Part shown: positions 1-9,494 of the stretch, piece after piece | Layout: each line of letters starts with the position of its first letter | Numbering within the stretch: position 1 is the stretch's first letter | Assembly (NCBI RefSeq): GCF_028640845.1 | Contig: NC_080546.1 | Span: 68,663,205-68,727,204 of the forward strand | Origin: Ahaetulla prasina | Taxonomy: Eukaryota > Chordata > Lepidosauria > Squamata > Colubridae | Direction of reading: 5' to 3' | Length of the DNA stretch: 64,000 nucleotides | The notes under the pieces: generated by a model | What the model saw: the letters and a program-made list of their open reading frames with translations, nothing else | Databases searched by the model: none | What the model was told of the DNA's origin: nothing | Translations under genes and position numbers: made by a program

Positions 1-254
1 AAGTCCATTTCTGCCAGCACTTTAAACATAAAAACCCAATTTAAATTGTCAAAGGCCTTCTCTGCATCTAAAAATATTAAGACTGCCTGTTTCTCGTTAT
101 GATATTGTAAATATTCAATAATATTCAAAATAGTCTCACATTATCTCTTAGCTGTCTTTTTGGCAGGAAGCCTGATTCATTGTCATGTATATATGCATGT
201 AGAATCTTTTTTAGTCTTTCTGCCAAAATTGCAGTAAAGAGTTTATATTTATTA
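1..254 (-). mobile_element. L1 ORF2 fragment (RT core), left piece of a split L1
   Basis: Read on the minus strand this encodes decayed L1 reverse transcriptase around the motif DAEKAFDN (plus-strand complement at about 52-70), followed upstream by the RT region preceding it. It matches the same domain in the L1 copies at 18000-18110 and 25110-25170. Two other minus-strand L1 pieces (3769-3995, with APGPDG-type RT start, and 9495-10200, endonuclease-RT linker) lie in the correct order, so I infer one L1 broken by later insertions. No open frame remains. Confidence 0.75.
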
Positions 255-664
255 CTAGCTGATGATAATTACCCAGCATTGCCTGGGTATTTATTTATCC
301 CAATCTTGTATTAGACAGGAAAAGGAATGAATTATATCTCTAGTGTCAAATAAAAGCAATTTTATTCACAGGGTTTTAAAAGTATAAACACAGTATACAA
401 ATTATAAAGTAAAATATTATTCAAATTAAGAATAATATTAATTTAAGAGAAAACTTGATTACAAACAACATTTTTAGTTTCACCTCCAGGAGCAAGAATA
501 AATAAATTCTGTGGTGAATCCACCCTTGAGCAAACAAAATAAAGTTATCTGTGGGAGAAACATGATCTCAAATCCACTCCACCGTATTTAAAAGACTGAC
601 TGTGACTTATTGATCATGATTGAGAATGCAAGTCTTAATTTTTTTTTCAAAAAATGTTCAATTT

Positions 665-984
665 TTTTTCCAGAGAGTAAGTCATCTGTGTAGCAAGTTT
701 AGTTGAAATTGCTCGAGCCGTTCCAGAGTTATGCTGGAATACACACACACCCTGAGGGTTTTAGGGGTGTGTTACCCCCACAGAATTTTTTTCCAGAGAG
801 TAAGTTATCTGTGTACCAAGTTTGATTGAAATTGCTTGAGCTATTCCAAGTTATGCTGGAACACACAAACACACCCTGGGAGGTGTTATGGGTGTGTTAC
901 CCCACAGTATTTTTTTCCAGAGAGTAAGTCATCTGTGCATCAAGTTTGATTGAAATTGCTTAAGCCATTCCAGAGTTATGCTGG

Positions 985-1017
<33 letters not shown>

Positions 1018-1409
1018 AGGGGTTTTAGGGATGTGTTACCCCCACTGTATTTTTTCCCAGAGAGTAAGTCATCTGTGTAGCTAGTTTGGTTAAAATTGCT
1101 CGAGGCGTTCCACACACAAAGACACACACACTGTGGTGGAACACACACACCAGGGGTGTCTTACCCCCACAGTATTTTTTTCCAGAGAGTAAGTCATCTG
1201 TGCACCAAGTTTGATTGAAATTGCTCAAGCCATTCCAGAGTTATGCTGGAACACACACACAAACACACACACACACTGAGGGGTTTTAGGGGTGTATTAC
1301 CCCCACAGTATTTTTTTTCCAGAGAGTAAGTTATCTGTGTAGCAAGTTTGATTAAAATTGCTTGAGGCATTTCAAGAGTTATGCTGAAACAGACACACAC
1401 ACGTGCATG

Positions 1410-1442
<33 letters not shown>

Positions 1443-1820
1443 TCACCAGGGGTGTCTTACCCCCACAGTATTTGTTTCCAGAGGGTAAGTCATCTGTACC
1501 AAGTTTTGTTGAAATTGTTTGAGCTGTTCAGAGTTATGCTGGAACACACATACACACCCTGATGGGTTTTAGGGGTATGTTACTCCCACAGTATTTTTTT
1601 TTCCAGAGAGAAAGTCATCTGTGTAGCAAGTTTGGTTGAAATTGCTCGAGCCATTCCAGAGTTATGATGGAACACACACAGACACACAGACACACCCACA
1701 AACACATCCACACACCAGGGGTGTCTTACCCCCACAGTACTTGTTTCCAGAGAGTAAGTCATCTGTGTACCAAGTTTGGTTGAAATTGCTTGAGCTGTTT
1801 CAGAGTTATGCTGGATCGTA
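665..1820 (-). repeat. Tandem array, unit about 120-160 bp
   Basis: The phrase CCAGAGAGTAAGTCATCTGTG recurs near 671, 793, 917, 1059, 1179, 1320, 1478, 1604 and 1747 with variation. Each unit also has a ...CCCCCACAGTATTTTTT... block, a GAAATTGCTTGAGC-like block and a (CA)n run of variable length, which explains the uneven unit size. Short open frames here (proteins rich in VCVCVC or HTHTHT) are translations of the CA/TG runs and are not genes. Confidence 0.9.
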
Positions 1821-1822
1821 TA

Positions 1823-1846
1823 TACATACATACATACATACATACA

Positions 1847-1881
<35 letters not shown>

Positions 1882-1885
1882 GTAT
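1823..1885. repeat. (CATA)n microsatellite
   Basis: About fourteen CATA repeats followed by an imperfect TATATGTATATA end. It sits exactly between the Helitron-like element and the Penelope-like end, and both element types carry TATG/CATA tracts at this side in their other copies. Confidence 0.9.
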
Positions 1886-1887
1886 AT

Positions 1888-2040
1888 AGGTCTTTGGTTA
1901 TTCGGGTTTTCTCCCGCGTAAAATTGGAAGTGTCTTGGCGATGTTTCGACGAAGTCTCATTCATCGAAATGTCGCCAAGACACTTCCAATTTTACGCGGG
2001 AGAAAACCCGAATAACCAAAGACCTACATACAAACACCTG
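1888..2040. mobile_element. Penelope-like 3' ends fused head to head (palindrome)
   Basis: Left arm 1888-1948 is the minus-strand 3' end of the element annotated at 2195-2880; right arm 1965-2025 is the same end on the plus strand. The 61-nt arms have about two mismatches around a 16-nt loop. Arm sequence matches 2817-2877 and 52703-52762. Confidence 0.85.
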
Positions 2041-2058
2041 CGAAAACCTCAGAAAACA

Positions 2059-2077
2059 AATATATGTATGTATGTAT

Positions 2078-2173
<96 letters not shown>
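2059..2173. repeat. (TATG)n-(TA)n microsatellite in a short inverted repeat
   Basis: TATG repeats pass into about 45 TA units. The tract is flanked by 17-nt inverted arms GAAAACCTCAGAAAACA at 2042-2058 and 2177-2193, so the whole block can fold as a cruciform. IYIYIY peptides read from it are artefacts. Confidence 0.95.
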
Positions 2174-2176
<3 letters not shown>

Positions 2177-2194
2177 TGTTTTCTGAGGTTTTCT

Positions 2195-2788
2195 GAACAC
2201 TTTAACAACAGAATAATCAGAGAAGCCATCGAGATAGAAAAACGCCCGCACAGCATGAACAAACGAGATGATACCTCCCGCCTACCAGCCATTTGGAAAC
2301 CCGCCCTTATTGACAAACGAGTCCTTAACACGAGGAATGACACCAGACCCACACTCATGAAGTCCACACAGGATGTCACCACCACACATCCACCCAGAAA
2401 GCAGACCCAAACTTACACTGATCAGGAAGCACGACCAAGGACCAGAAGCCAGACCGCAGCTGCAACATTAGCCATTTCAAACCCCTCCAATCCATACATG
2501 CAGCAGACTGACACCAACTATGAAGATGGAGCACGAACACGAACACGAAGCCAAGCAGTGCAGCTCACCAGCTCAAATCCCCCTGCAACTCAGACTAATC
2601 TGAGCACAAACAAGCCCCCACCCAAACAGGACACACCTCCAGCCAATCAGAGCACAAAAAAACCCCCATCCAATCAGAGCACAGCCAAGCTCCCACCCAA
2701 TCAGTTCAAACCCCCACTAGCAGTTAAAAAGGAAGAAACAGCTGCAATCACACATTGCTCCCAGAAGCACGAAGCTGTAAACACCTAG
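2195..2788 (+). pseudogene. Penelope-like GIY-YIG endonuclease C-terminus with Pro/Gln-rich extension, 5'-truncated
   Basis: In one open frame the first ~40 residues read [18 protein letters not shown] and then a W-K-P-A stretch, the kind of sequence that closes the GIY-YIG endonuclease of Penelope-like elements, which nicks target DNA for reverse transcription. The GIY-YIG core and the reverse transcriptase are missing. The remaining ~150 residues are low complexity, rich in Thr, Pro, Gln and Asn with repeated N-Q-S-T-K-P-type segments and R-T-R-S-Q-T motifs. The frame ends with a stop just before the hammerhead-like motif. No start codon of its own is expected, since it is a truncated copy. 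The copy at 52858-53397 has almost the same protein, with a changed frame at its end. Confidence 0.6.
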
Positions 2789-2789
2789 C

Positions 2790-2823
2790 CTGAAGATGAC
2801 GAATGAGACTTCGTCGAAACGTC
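2790..2823 (+). ncRNA. Hammerhead-ribozyme-like motif (candidate)
   Basis: CTGAAGA (2790-2796) fits the CUGANGA core; GACGAA (2798-2803) pairs with TTCGTC (2810-2815) over a TGAGAC loop as helix II; GAAAC-GTC (2816-2823) fits the GAAA core with a minimal helix III and cleavage after C. One extra T (2797) lies between the core and helix II, and helix I is only about two clear base pairs, so activity is uncertain. Hammerheads are known in terminal repeats of Penelope-like elements. Confidence 0.4.
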
Positions 2824-2901
2824 GCCAAGACACTTCCAATTTTACGCGGGAGAAAACCCGAATAACCAAAGACCTACATATACATATATATATATATATA
2901 T

Positions 2902-3748
2902 ATACCGAGTTCCTGCAACCGTTCTTCATATGTTTTAGCCTCCAGTCCCCTAATCATCTTTGTTGCTCTTCTCTGCACTCTTTCTAGAGTCTCAATATCC
3001 ATATGGATGTTGAGACTCTAGAAAGAGTGCAGAGAAGAGCAACAAAGATGATTAGGGGACTGGAGGCTAAAACATATGAAGAACGGTTGCAGGAACTCGG
3101 TATGCTTAGTTTAATGAAAAGAAGGACTAGGGGAGACATGATAGCAGTGTTCTAATATCTCAGGGGTTGCCACAAAGAAGAGGGAGTCAAATTATTCTCC
3201 AAAGCACCTGAGGGAAGAACAAGAAGTAATGGGTGGAAACTAATCAAGGAGAGAAGCAACCTAGAATTAAGGAGAAATTTCCTGACAGTTAGAACAATTA
3301 ATCAGTGGAACAACTTTTTTATTATTTTATTATTTGAATTTATATCCTGCCCTTCTCCGAAGACTCAGGGCGGCTTACATTGTGTAAGGCAATAGTCTCA
3401 TTCTATTTGTATATTTATATACAAGGTCAACTTATTGCCCCCCCAACAATCTGGGTCCTCATTTTACCTACCTTATAAAGGATGGAAGGCTGAGTCAACC
3501 TTGGGCCTGGTGGGACTCGAGCCTGCAGTAATTGTAATTGCAGGCAGCTGTGTGTTAATAACAGGCTACATTAGCCTGTTGAGCCACTTCCCAGCCTGCA
3601 GAAGTTGTAAATGCTCCAACACTGGAAATTTTTAAGAAAATGTTGGATAGCCATTTGTCTGAAATGGTGTAGGGTTTCCTGCCTGGGCAGGGGGTTGGAC
3701 TAGAAGACCTCCAAGGTCCCTTCCAACTCTGATATATATTCATGTGTG
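2902..3748 (+). mobile_element. CR1 LINE 3' end with inverted head (palindrome) and SINE inside
   Basis: The plus-strand part encodes the end of CR1 RT ([29 protein letters not shown]) and ends with the typical CR1 3' UTR (gttggactagaagacctcc, cttccaactctg). The first 101 bp are the reverse complement of the next 101, forming a loopless palindrome centred between 3002 and 3003. A SINE splits the element near 3306-3594. An internal TAA in the frame and the truncation make it dead. Confidence 0.85.
3309..3594 (-). mobile_element. tRNA-derived SINE with L2-type 3' tail
   Basis: On the minus strand it begins GAAGTGGCTCAACAGGCTA, has a B-box-like region followed by CCCACCAGGCCCAAGG, and ends GCCGCCCTGAGTCTTCGG then AGAAGGGC and an AAATAAT tail. 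The 3' end matches the tail of the L2-clade LINEs at 3996 and 35840 in this window, which suggests that an L2-type enzyme mobilises it. A cleaner copy lies at 50575-50832. Confidence 0.85.
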
Positions 3749-3768
3749 TGTGTGTGTGTGTGTGTGTA
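3743..3768. repeat. (TG)n microsatellite
   Basis: About a dozen TG units at the 3' end of the CR1 copy, where CR1 normally has its short tail repeat. Confidence 0.9.
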
Positions 3769-3995
3769 TTAATCTATAATTCTTTGTCTTTGTAACATCT
3801 TGGCCCTCAACACGATATTGGCTTCTTTCCACATCTGAGGTAACTTTCCCCCCATAATATATCATTCTTTGTATCCTTTAGTGGTTGAAGAAGTTCATCC
3901 TCAAAACATTTATAATATTGACTTATAAGCCCATCTGGGCCTTATAATTTTTTAATAGCTTCTGATATCTCAGAGGCAGTTATTGGATTATTCAT
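3769..3995 (-). mobile_element. L1 ORF2 fragment (start of RT), middle piece of the split L1
   Basis: The minus strand encodes degraded L1 RT, including the conserved GPDG-type segment (complement of 'cccatctgggcc' near 3930) and the downstream WK-EA-I stretch. It continues the L1 of 1-254 and 9495-10200. Confidence 0.7.
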
Positions 3996-4190
3996 AAATT
4001 TATTTATTTATTTATTATTTAAATTTTTATACCGCCCTTCTCCCGAAGGACTCAGGGCGGTTTACAGCCAGATAAAATAAACAGTCCTATTACAAAATAA
4101 ATACTATTAAAATACCACTAAAAAACTTATTCAATTTGGCCGCAATTAAAATTTAGCAAATAATAAAACCCATTAAAAACCCATAAAAAA

Positions 4191-7100
4191 CTAACCCAGT
4201 CCAGCGCAAATAAATAAATGAGTTTTGAGCTCGCGGCGAAAGGTTCGGAGGTCCGGAAGTTGACGAAGTCCTGGGGGGAGTTCGTTCCAGAGGGCGGGAG
4301 CCCCCACAGAGAAGGCCCTTCCCCTGGGTGTCGCCAGACGACACTGTCGCGCCGACGGCACCCCAAGGAGTCCCTCTCTGTGAGGCGCCGGGTCGGTGAG
4401 AGGTATTCGGTAGCAGCAGGCGGTCCCGTAAGTAACCCGCCCTATGCCATGGAGCGCTTTAAAGACGCTCACCAACACCTTGAAGCGCACCCGAAGGCCA
4501 CAGGTAGCCAGTGCAGCCTGCAGGATAGGTGTCACTGGGAGCCACGAGGCTCCTCTATCACCGCGCCGCTGCATTCTGACCAACTGCAGCCTCCGGATGC
4601 CCTTCAAGGGAGCCCCATGTAGAGAGCATTGCAGTAGTCCAGACGAGACGTCACAAGGGCGTGAGTGACTGTGCACAAGGCATCCCGGTCAGAAAGGGCG
4701 AACTGGCGCACCAGGCGAACCTGGTGGAAAGCTCTCCTGGAGACGGCCACAAATGATCTTCAAAAGACAGCCGTGCATCCAGGAGAACGCCCAGATTGCG
4801 CACCCTCTCCATCGGGGCCAATGACTGCCCCGACAGTCAGCCGCGGACTCAGCTGACTGTACCGGGATGCCGGCATCCACAGCCACCGCCTTGGAGGGAT
4901 TGAGCTTGAGCCTGTTTCTCCCCATCCAGACCCGTCACGGCTTCCAAACACCGGGACAGCACTTGATAGCTTCATTGGGGTGGCCCGTGTGAAAAGTACA
5001 GCTGGGTGTCATCAGCGACAGCTGGTACCTCACACCGAAGCCACTGATGATCTCACCCAGCGGCTTCATATAGATGTTGAACAGAAGGCGAGAGATGACC
5101 CCGCGGCACCACAAGTGAGGCGCCCGGGTGGGTGAGAGGTATTCGGTAGCAGCAGGCGGTCCCGTAAGTAACCCGGCCCTATGCCATGGGCGCTTTAAAG
5201 GCGTTCACCAACACCTTGAAGCGCACCGGAAGGCCACAGGTAGCCAGTGCAGCCTGTGCAGGATAGGTGTCACTGGAGCCACGAGGGCTCCTCTATCACC
5301 AGCTGCATTCTGGACCAACTGCAGCCTCGGATGCCCTTCAAGGGAGCCCCATGTAGAGAGCATTGCAGTAGTCCAGGCGAGGCGTCACAAGGGCGTGGTG
5401 ACTGTGCACAAGGCATCCCGGTCTAGAAAGGCGCAACTGGCGCACCAAGCGAACCTGGTGGAAAGCTCTCCTGGAGGCGGCCGTCAAATGATCTTCAAAA
5501 GGCAGCCGTGCATCCAGGAGAACGCCCAAATTGCGCACCCTCTCCATCGGGGCCAATGACTCGCTCCCGACAGTCAGCCGCGGACTCAGCTGACTGTGCG
5601 GGATGCCGGCATCCACAGCCACTCCGTCTTGGAGGATTGAGCTTGAGCCTGTTTCTCCCCATCCAGACCCGTCACGGCTTCCAAACACCGGGACAGCACT
5701 TGATAGCTTCATTGGGGTGGCCGGTGTGGAAAAGTACAGCTGGGTGTCATCAGCGTACAGCTGGTACCTCACACGAAGCCACTGATGATCTCACCCAGCG
5801 GCTTCATATAGATGTTGAACAGAAGGCGAGAGAATCGGCCCTGCGGCACCCCACAAGTGAGGCGCCGCGGTGGACCTCTGCCCGTCAACACCGTCTGCGA
5901 CCGGTCGGAGAGATGGGAGGAGAACCACCGATAGCGGTGCCTCACTCCCAATCCCTCCAACCGGCGCAGCAGGATACCATGGTCGATGGTATCAAAAGCC
6001 GCTGAGAGGTCTAATAGGACCAGGGCAGAGGAATAACCCCTATCCCTGGCCCTCCAGAGATCATCCACCAACGCCACCAAAGCCGTCTCAGTGCTGTAAC
6101 CGGGTCGCAAGCCGGACTGGAACGGGTCCAGATAGACAGGTTCCTTCAGGTGCAGGGGAAACTGATATGCCACCATACTCTCTACAACCTTCGCCGCCGG
6201 CGGGTTGGAGACCGACGATAGTTACCTAAAACAGCGGGTCAGGAAGGCTTCTTGAGGAGGGCCTCACCACCGCCTCTTTCAAGGCGGCCGGAAAGACTCC
6301 TCCAACAAGGAAGCACTCGTAAGCCCCTGGAGCCAGCCTCGTGTCACCTCCTGAGTGGCCAGCACCAGCCAGGAGGGCACGGGTCCAGTAAACACGTGGT
6401 GGCATTCAATCTACCCAGCAACCTGTCCATGTCCTCGGGAGTCACAGGGTCAAACTCATCCCAAACAACATCACCAAGACCGCCCTCAGATACCCCGTCT
6501 GAATCACCACAATTTTGGTCCAGACCGTCCCTAAGCTGAACGATTTTATCGTATAGATAACCGTTAAACTCCTCAGCACGTCCCCGCAACGGGTCATCCC
6601 GCTCCCCCTGGTGAAGGAGGGAGCGGGTCACCCGAAACAGGGCAGCTGGGCGGTTATCTGCCGACGCAATGAGGGAGGAGGCGTAGGAACGCCTCGCTTC
6701 CCTCAGTGCCACTAGGTAGGTCCTAGTATAGGATCTAACTAGTGTCCGATCAGCCTCTGAACGGCTGGACCTCCAGGAACTCTCTAGGCGTCTTCTCCGG
6801 CGTTTCATCCCCCTCAGCTCCTCGGAGAACCAAGGAGCTGGTTGGGATCTGCGCCGGGTCAGAGGCCGCAAAGGCACGACACGGTCTAAAGCCCCAGCCG
6901 CAGCCCGTTCCCAGGCTGCAGCTAGTTCCTCTGCCGTGCCGTGAGCCAGACCCTCAGGAAGTGGCCCAAGCTCCGTCCGAAACCTCTCTGGGTCCATCAG
7001 GCGCCTGGGACGGTACCATCGTAGTGGTTCCGTCTCCCTGCGGTGTTGGGTAGCGGTCAGAAAGTCCAGGCGAAGGAGAGTGATCTGACCATGACAAAGG

Positions 7101-7494
7101 TTCAATGACTATTTCCTTTAAGTCCAGATCTCAACCACTGACCAGAGACAAAAATCAGGTCCAGTGTGCCTCCCCGATGTGAGTGGGGCCATCCACTACT
7201 TGAGTCAGGTCCAAGGCCGTCATGGAGGCCAAGAACTCCCGAGCTACCGTCGATGACGAGCCGGCAGATGGCAGTTAAAGTCCCCATGACTAACAGTCTG
7301 GGGGTCTCCACTGCCACCCCGGCAAGCACCTCCAGGAGCTCGGGCAGGACAGCTGTCACGCAGCAAGGAGCCAGGTACGCGACCAGCAAGCCCATCTGAC
7401 ATCTATGACCCCACCTCACAAAGAGGGATTCACACCGCGATCTGAGGTACAGTGGTCTCCTCGGCTCTAGACTCTCTTTAATAGCAACCGCCAC
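4191..7494 (-). pseudogene. L2-clade ORF2 relic (endonuclease-reverse transcriptase)
   Basis: Read from 7494 down, fragments in successive frames are: endonuclease C-half (AVAIKESLEPR; the GDFN catalytic motif is damaged, reading VMGT), the linker with RPLTRRRSQPAPWFSEELR (7105-6344), RT with SAAFDTIDHGILL and LTCGVPQG (6176-5769), RT with YADDTQLYFSTP (5772-5338), and the C-terminal RLQLVRMQ...ELPPGLRQL region (4676-4191). At least four frameshifts separate them. The part between RT finger/palm and C-terminus is duplicated. The protein would nick DNA and copy its own RNA at the target; this copy cannot be translated as one chain. Confidence 0.8.
4380..5856. repeat. Two ~735-bp tandem copies within the L2-clade LINE
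   Basis: Unit 1 starts at 4380 and unit 2 at 5115. The 10-mer GTGAGGCGCC stands at 4380, at the junction 5115, and again at 5857 where normal sequence resumes. The copies differ by many single-base indels and a few substitutions. Confidence 0.9.
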
Positions 7495-8259
7495 CCTCCA
7501 CCCCTACCCTGGGCCTCGGCTGATGGAATGCACGGAAACCCGGTGGGCACATCTCGACCAGGGCACACCTTCAGTGCCCAACCAGGTCTCCGTGCGCCTA
7601 TAATATCCGCGGCACCCCTGAATCAGATCATGTATTAGGGGGCCTTGTTAACCACGGACCGTCGTTGCATAACATCAGGCGCAGGCCCAGGCTCTGAGGG
7701 TCTTGACCATCCAGGGAACGGGAGAAGTCAGGGGATCGGGGCGCGATCGCCTGTAAACATCGAACGCGTGACCCCTATGTCGATCGATCCCCCTTCCGCC
7801 ATATCTGCCCCTCCACTTACCGTGCAAATAGACTCACCTCACACAAAGGAACACACTCCCCATAACCTCCGAACCCATTTGATAGTCGCCACGAGCATGC
7901 GTTGGAACTGGTTTCCTCCCGACGGGCTACCCCTCACCCGCCTAACCTCCCACCCCACCCAACGCTACCTCCTCCAACCCAGACCCGTCAGTTTCTACCT
8001 CCTTAAAATTCCCATTAAAATTCCTTTAAAACCCTATTAAAATAATTAATTAAAATCCCTGAGTCTCCTATTTTTGGCATGCCATCTCTCGGGTTCCAAA
8101 ACCCGTCCTCAAGATGGACCTCGATAATGTGGAGGCCAGACCATGAGAGGGGAATCTCGCAGGGCAAGAAGGTCAGCCGCTGTAAATGTCCGCATGGTAA
8201 AGTCCGCAACGGACCCATCCTGGACCTGTCAAGATGGAAATTGACGCACCAGGAGTTCG

Positions 8260-9490
8260 AGTAGAAGACAGACGGGATATAGGTCTTGGGCGGTAGATGA
8301 ACAAACCGCCATGATTAAGTCAGAGCTCCAACCCCTCTTCTCCAGTCCCGAGGGGTGGTCTATGGGCACAAAGGGGGGGGGAGAGGATATAGTCCTACAA
8401 TAGTCAAGCTAGGATTGTCCAGGACCATCCTCAATTCCCCCACTGGGGACCAAAGGTCTTCAAACGATCCCCTTGCAGCCAGCCCATGGGCATCCTCAAA
8501 GATGGTAAAAAGGTGCCTACATGGCCCGTGATCGTCCTTCAAGTTGACACAGAGGACGAAACACGCGCCTAGTGGGCCAAGCTGCTCCACCGACGAGGCA
8601 TCTCTCTCCAAAAAGTCCGGGGGGGGTCAAAGGACTCAAAAAGCCCCCACTGACGGTCTATAGACGTCCTCCAGGTGGTGGCGAGGGCGTCCCCTGGACC
8701 CGTGGACAGCCTTCAAGATGACAAAGAAGGCGACCGTCGGGCCTCTTTGTGGCCGCTAAGCCAGGCCTCCAACTGGAATAGGCCACTCACCCGCCAGGTT
8801 TGCTGGGTCATGCCACAGTTCGCCGGACCCAGTCAACCACCAACAGGCTAGGCCCTGGCCAAGCCGGTCCAGCCAGGCCGCCGCCACCGCCGTCACCGAC
8901 ACCGACACCGACACTACCCCTGCCGGAAAGAGCCTCCAGGCCAGGCCGCCGCCGCCACCGAAGGACTCGGCCGCCGCCGCCACTGTTGGATAAGGGCCAG
9001 GCTGCTCCCACACCGGCACCGCAGACGAGGGGGGACAAAGGGGAGAGAGGCTCTAGGCCCCTCCCAAAGCAGGGCCAAGCCAGGCCGTCGACCACCGCCG
9101 CCGGAAAACCGCTGGAAAAGCCCGGCCACTGCCGCCCAGCCAGGCCGCTGCCGCCCGGCCTGGAGAGGGCCGGACCGCTGCCGGACCTCTGCCGGACCGC
9201 TGCCGCTGCTGGAAAAGGCCCGGCCGCTGGAAAAGGCCGGGCCGCCGCCGCCGTCACCGCCGCCGCCATCGTCGGCCGCGCCGCCGGAGGAGAGCTCGGG
9301 ACTCCTCCCAAGGGAACCCGAGACGCCCGCCGGTTAGCCCAGCCTCTGACTCCCAGACTCTCACCTACCGGGCGGGGTCCAAGCTGTCAAAAGGACCCCC
9401 CCCACCCGGTCTGGCCCGAAATAGGCCCGTCGCCGCATCAGCTGTTCAGCGGTGCGGCCGCCATCTTGGACATGCGCGTTAGGTTTGTCT
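8260..9490 (-). other. GC-rich 5' UTR of the L2-clade LINE
   Basis: Rich in CCG/GCC triplets and CpG, with long spurious open frames on both strands (Pro/Arg- or Gly/Ala-rich). It contains no motif I recognise as a protein. The less GC-rich part just inside it (7900-8260) matches 39060-39230 of the sister LINE. Confidence 0.65.
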
Positions 9491-9494
9491 CTGA

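Larger units (their letters stand above)
255..1885 (-). mobile_element. Helitron-like non-autonomous element with internal tandem array
   Basis: The minus-strand 3' end reads hairpin ACCCAG-loop-CTGGGT (271-288), a 12-nt spacer, then CTAG (255-258) followed by T, the layout of a Helitron 3' terminus. The non-repetitive 3' part (about 255-660) is followed by about nine degenerate repeats. A second copy in the opposite orientation ends at 61975 with the same CTAG-T terminus and the same internal sequence. No Rep/helicase gene is present. The 5' end is not defined; it runs into a (CATA)n tract. The class is inferred from termini only. Confidence 0.6.
2195..2880 (+). mobile_element. Penelope-like retroelement, 3' fragment (copy A)
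   Basis: It contains the C-terminal end of an endonuclease reading frame, an untranslated stretch with a hammerhead-like motif and the conserved end ...ACCAAAGACCTACATA. A second copy lies on the opposite strand at 52703-53397; both begin at the same place (GAACACTTTAACAAC). The right end runs into (TA)n, as in the other copy. Family assignment rests on the [14 protein letters not shown] endonuclease tail and on the motif and is from recall. Confidence 0.65.
3996..9490 (-). mobile_element. L2-clade LINE, long 5.5-kb copy with internal duplication
   Basis: The 3' end at 3996-4080 has an (AAAT)n tail preceded by a GGGCGG...CCGCCCT hairpin; coding sequence runs up to about 7500, and the GC-rich 5' UTR extends to about 9490 (GCCGCCATCTTGGACATGCG on the plus strand marks its start). 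The same order is seen in the copy at 35773-39780. Several frame breaks and a tandem duplication (4380-5856) make it inactive. L2 elements code for one main protein with an apurinic-type endonuclease and a reverse transcriptase. I call L2 rather than CR1 from ITETWL, GRGGGVAV, YADDTQLY and RLQLVQN motifs seen here or in the sister copy. Confidence 0.85.

Noticed and set aside
665..1820. Regularly spaced repeats resembling a CRISPR array
   Set aside because: Units are 120-160 bp with internal (CA)n, spacers are not unique, and the context is a vertebrate transposon.
2059..2173. Poly-(Ile-Tyr) coding frames
   Set aside because: Translations of (TA)n; no gene.
8808..9311. Possible host exon or CpG-island promoter in the GC-rich block
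   Set aside because: It is placed as the 5' UTR of the L2-clade LINE, and its coding frames are composition-driven.
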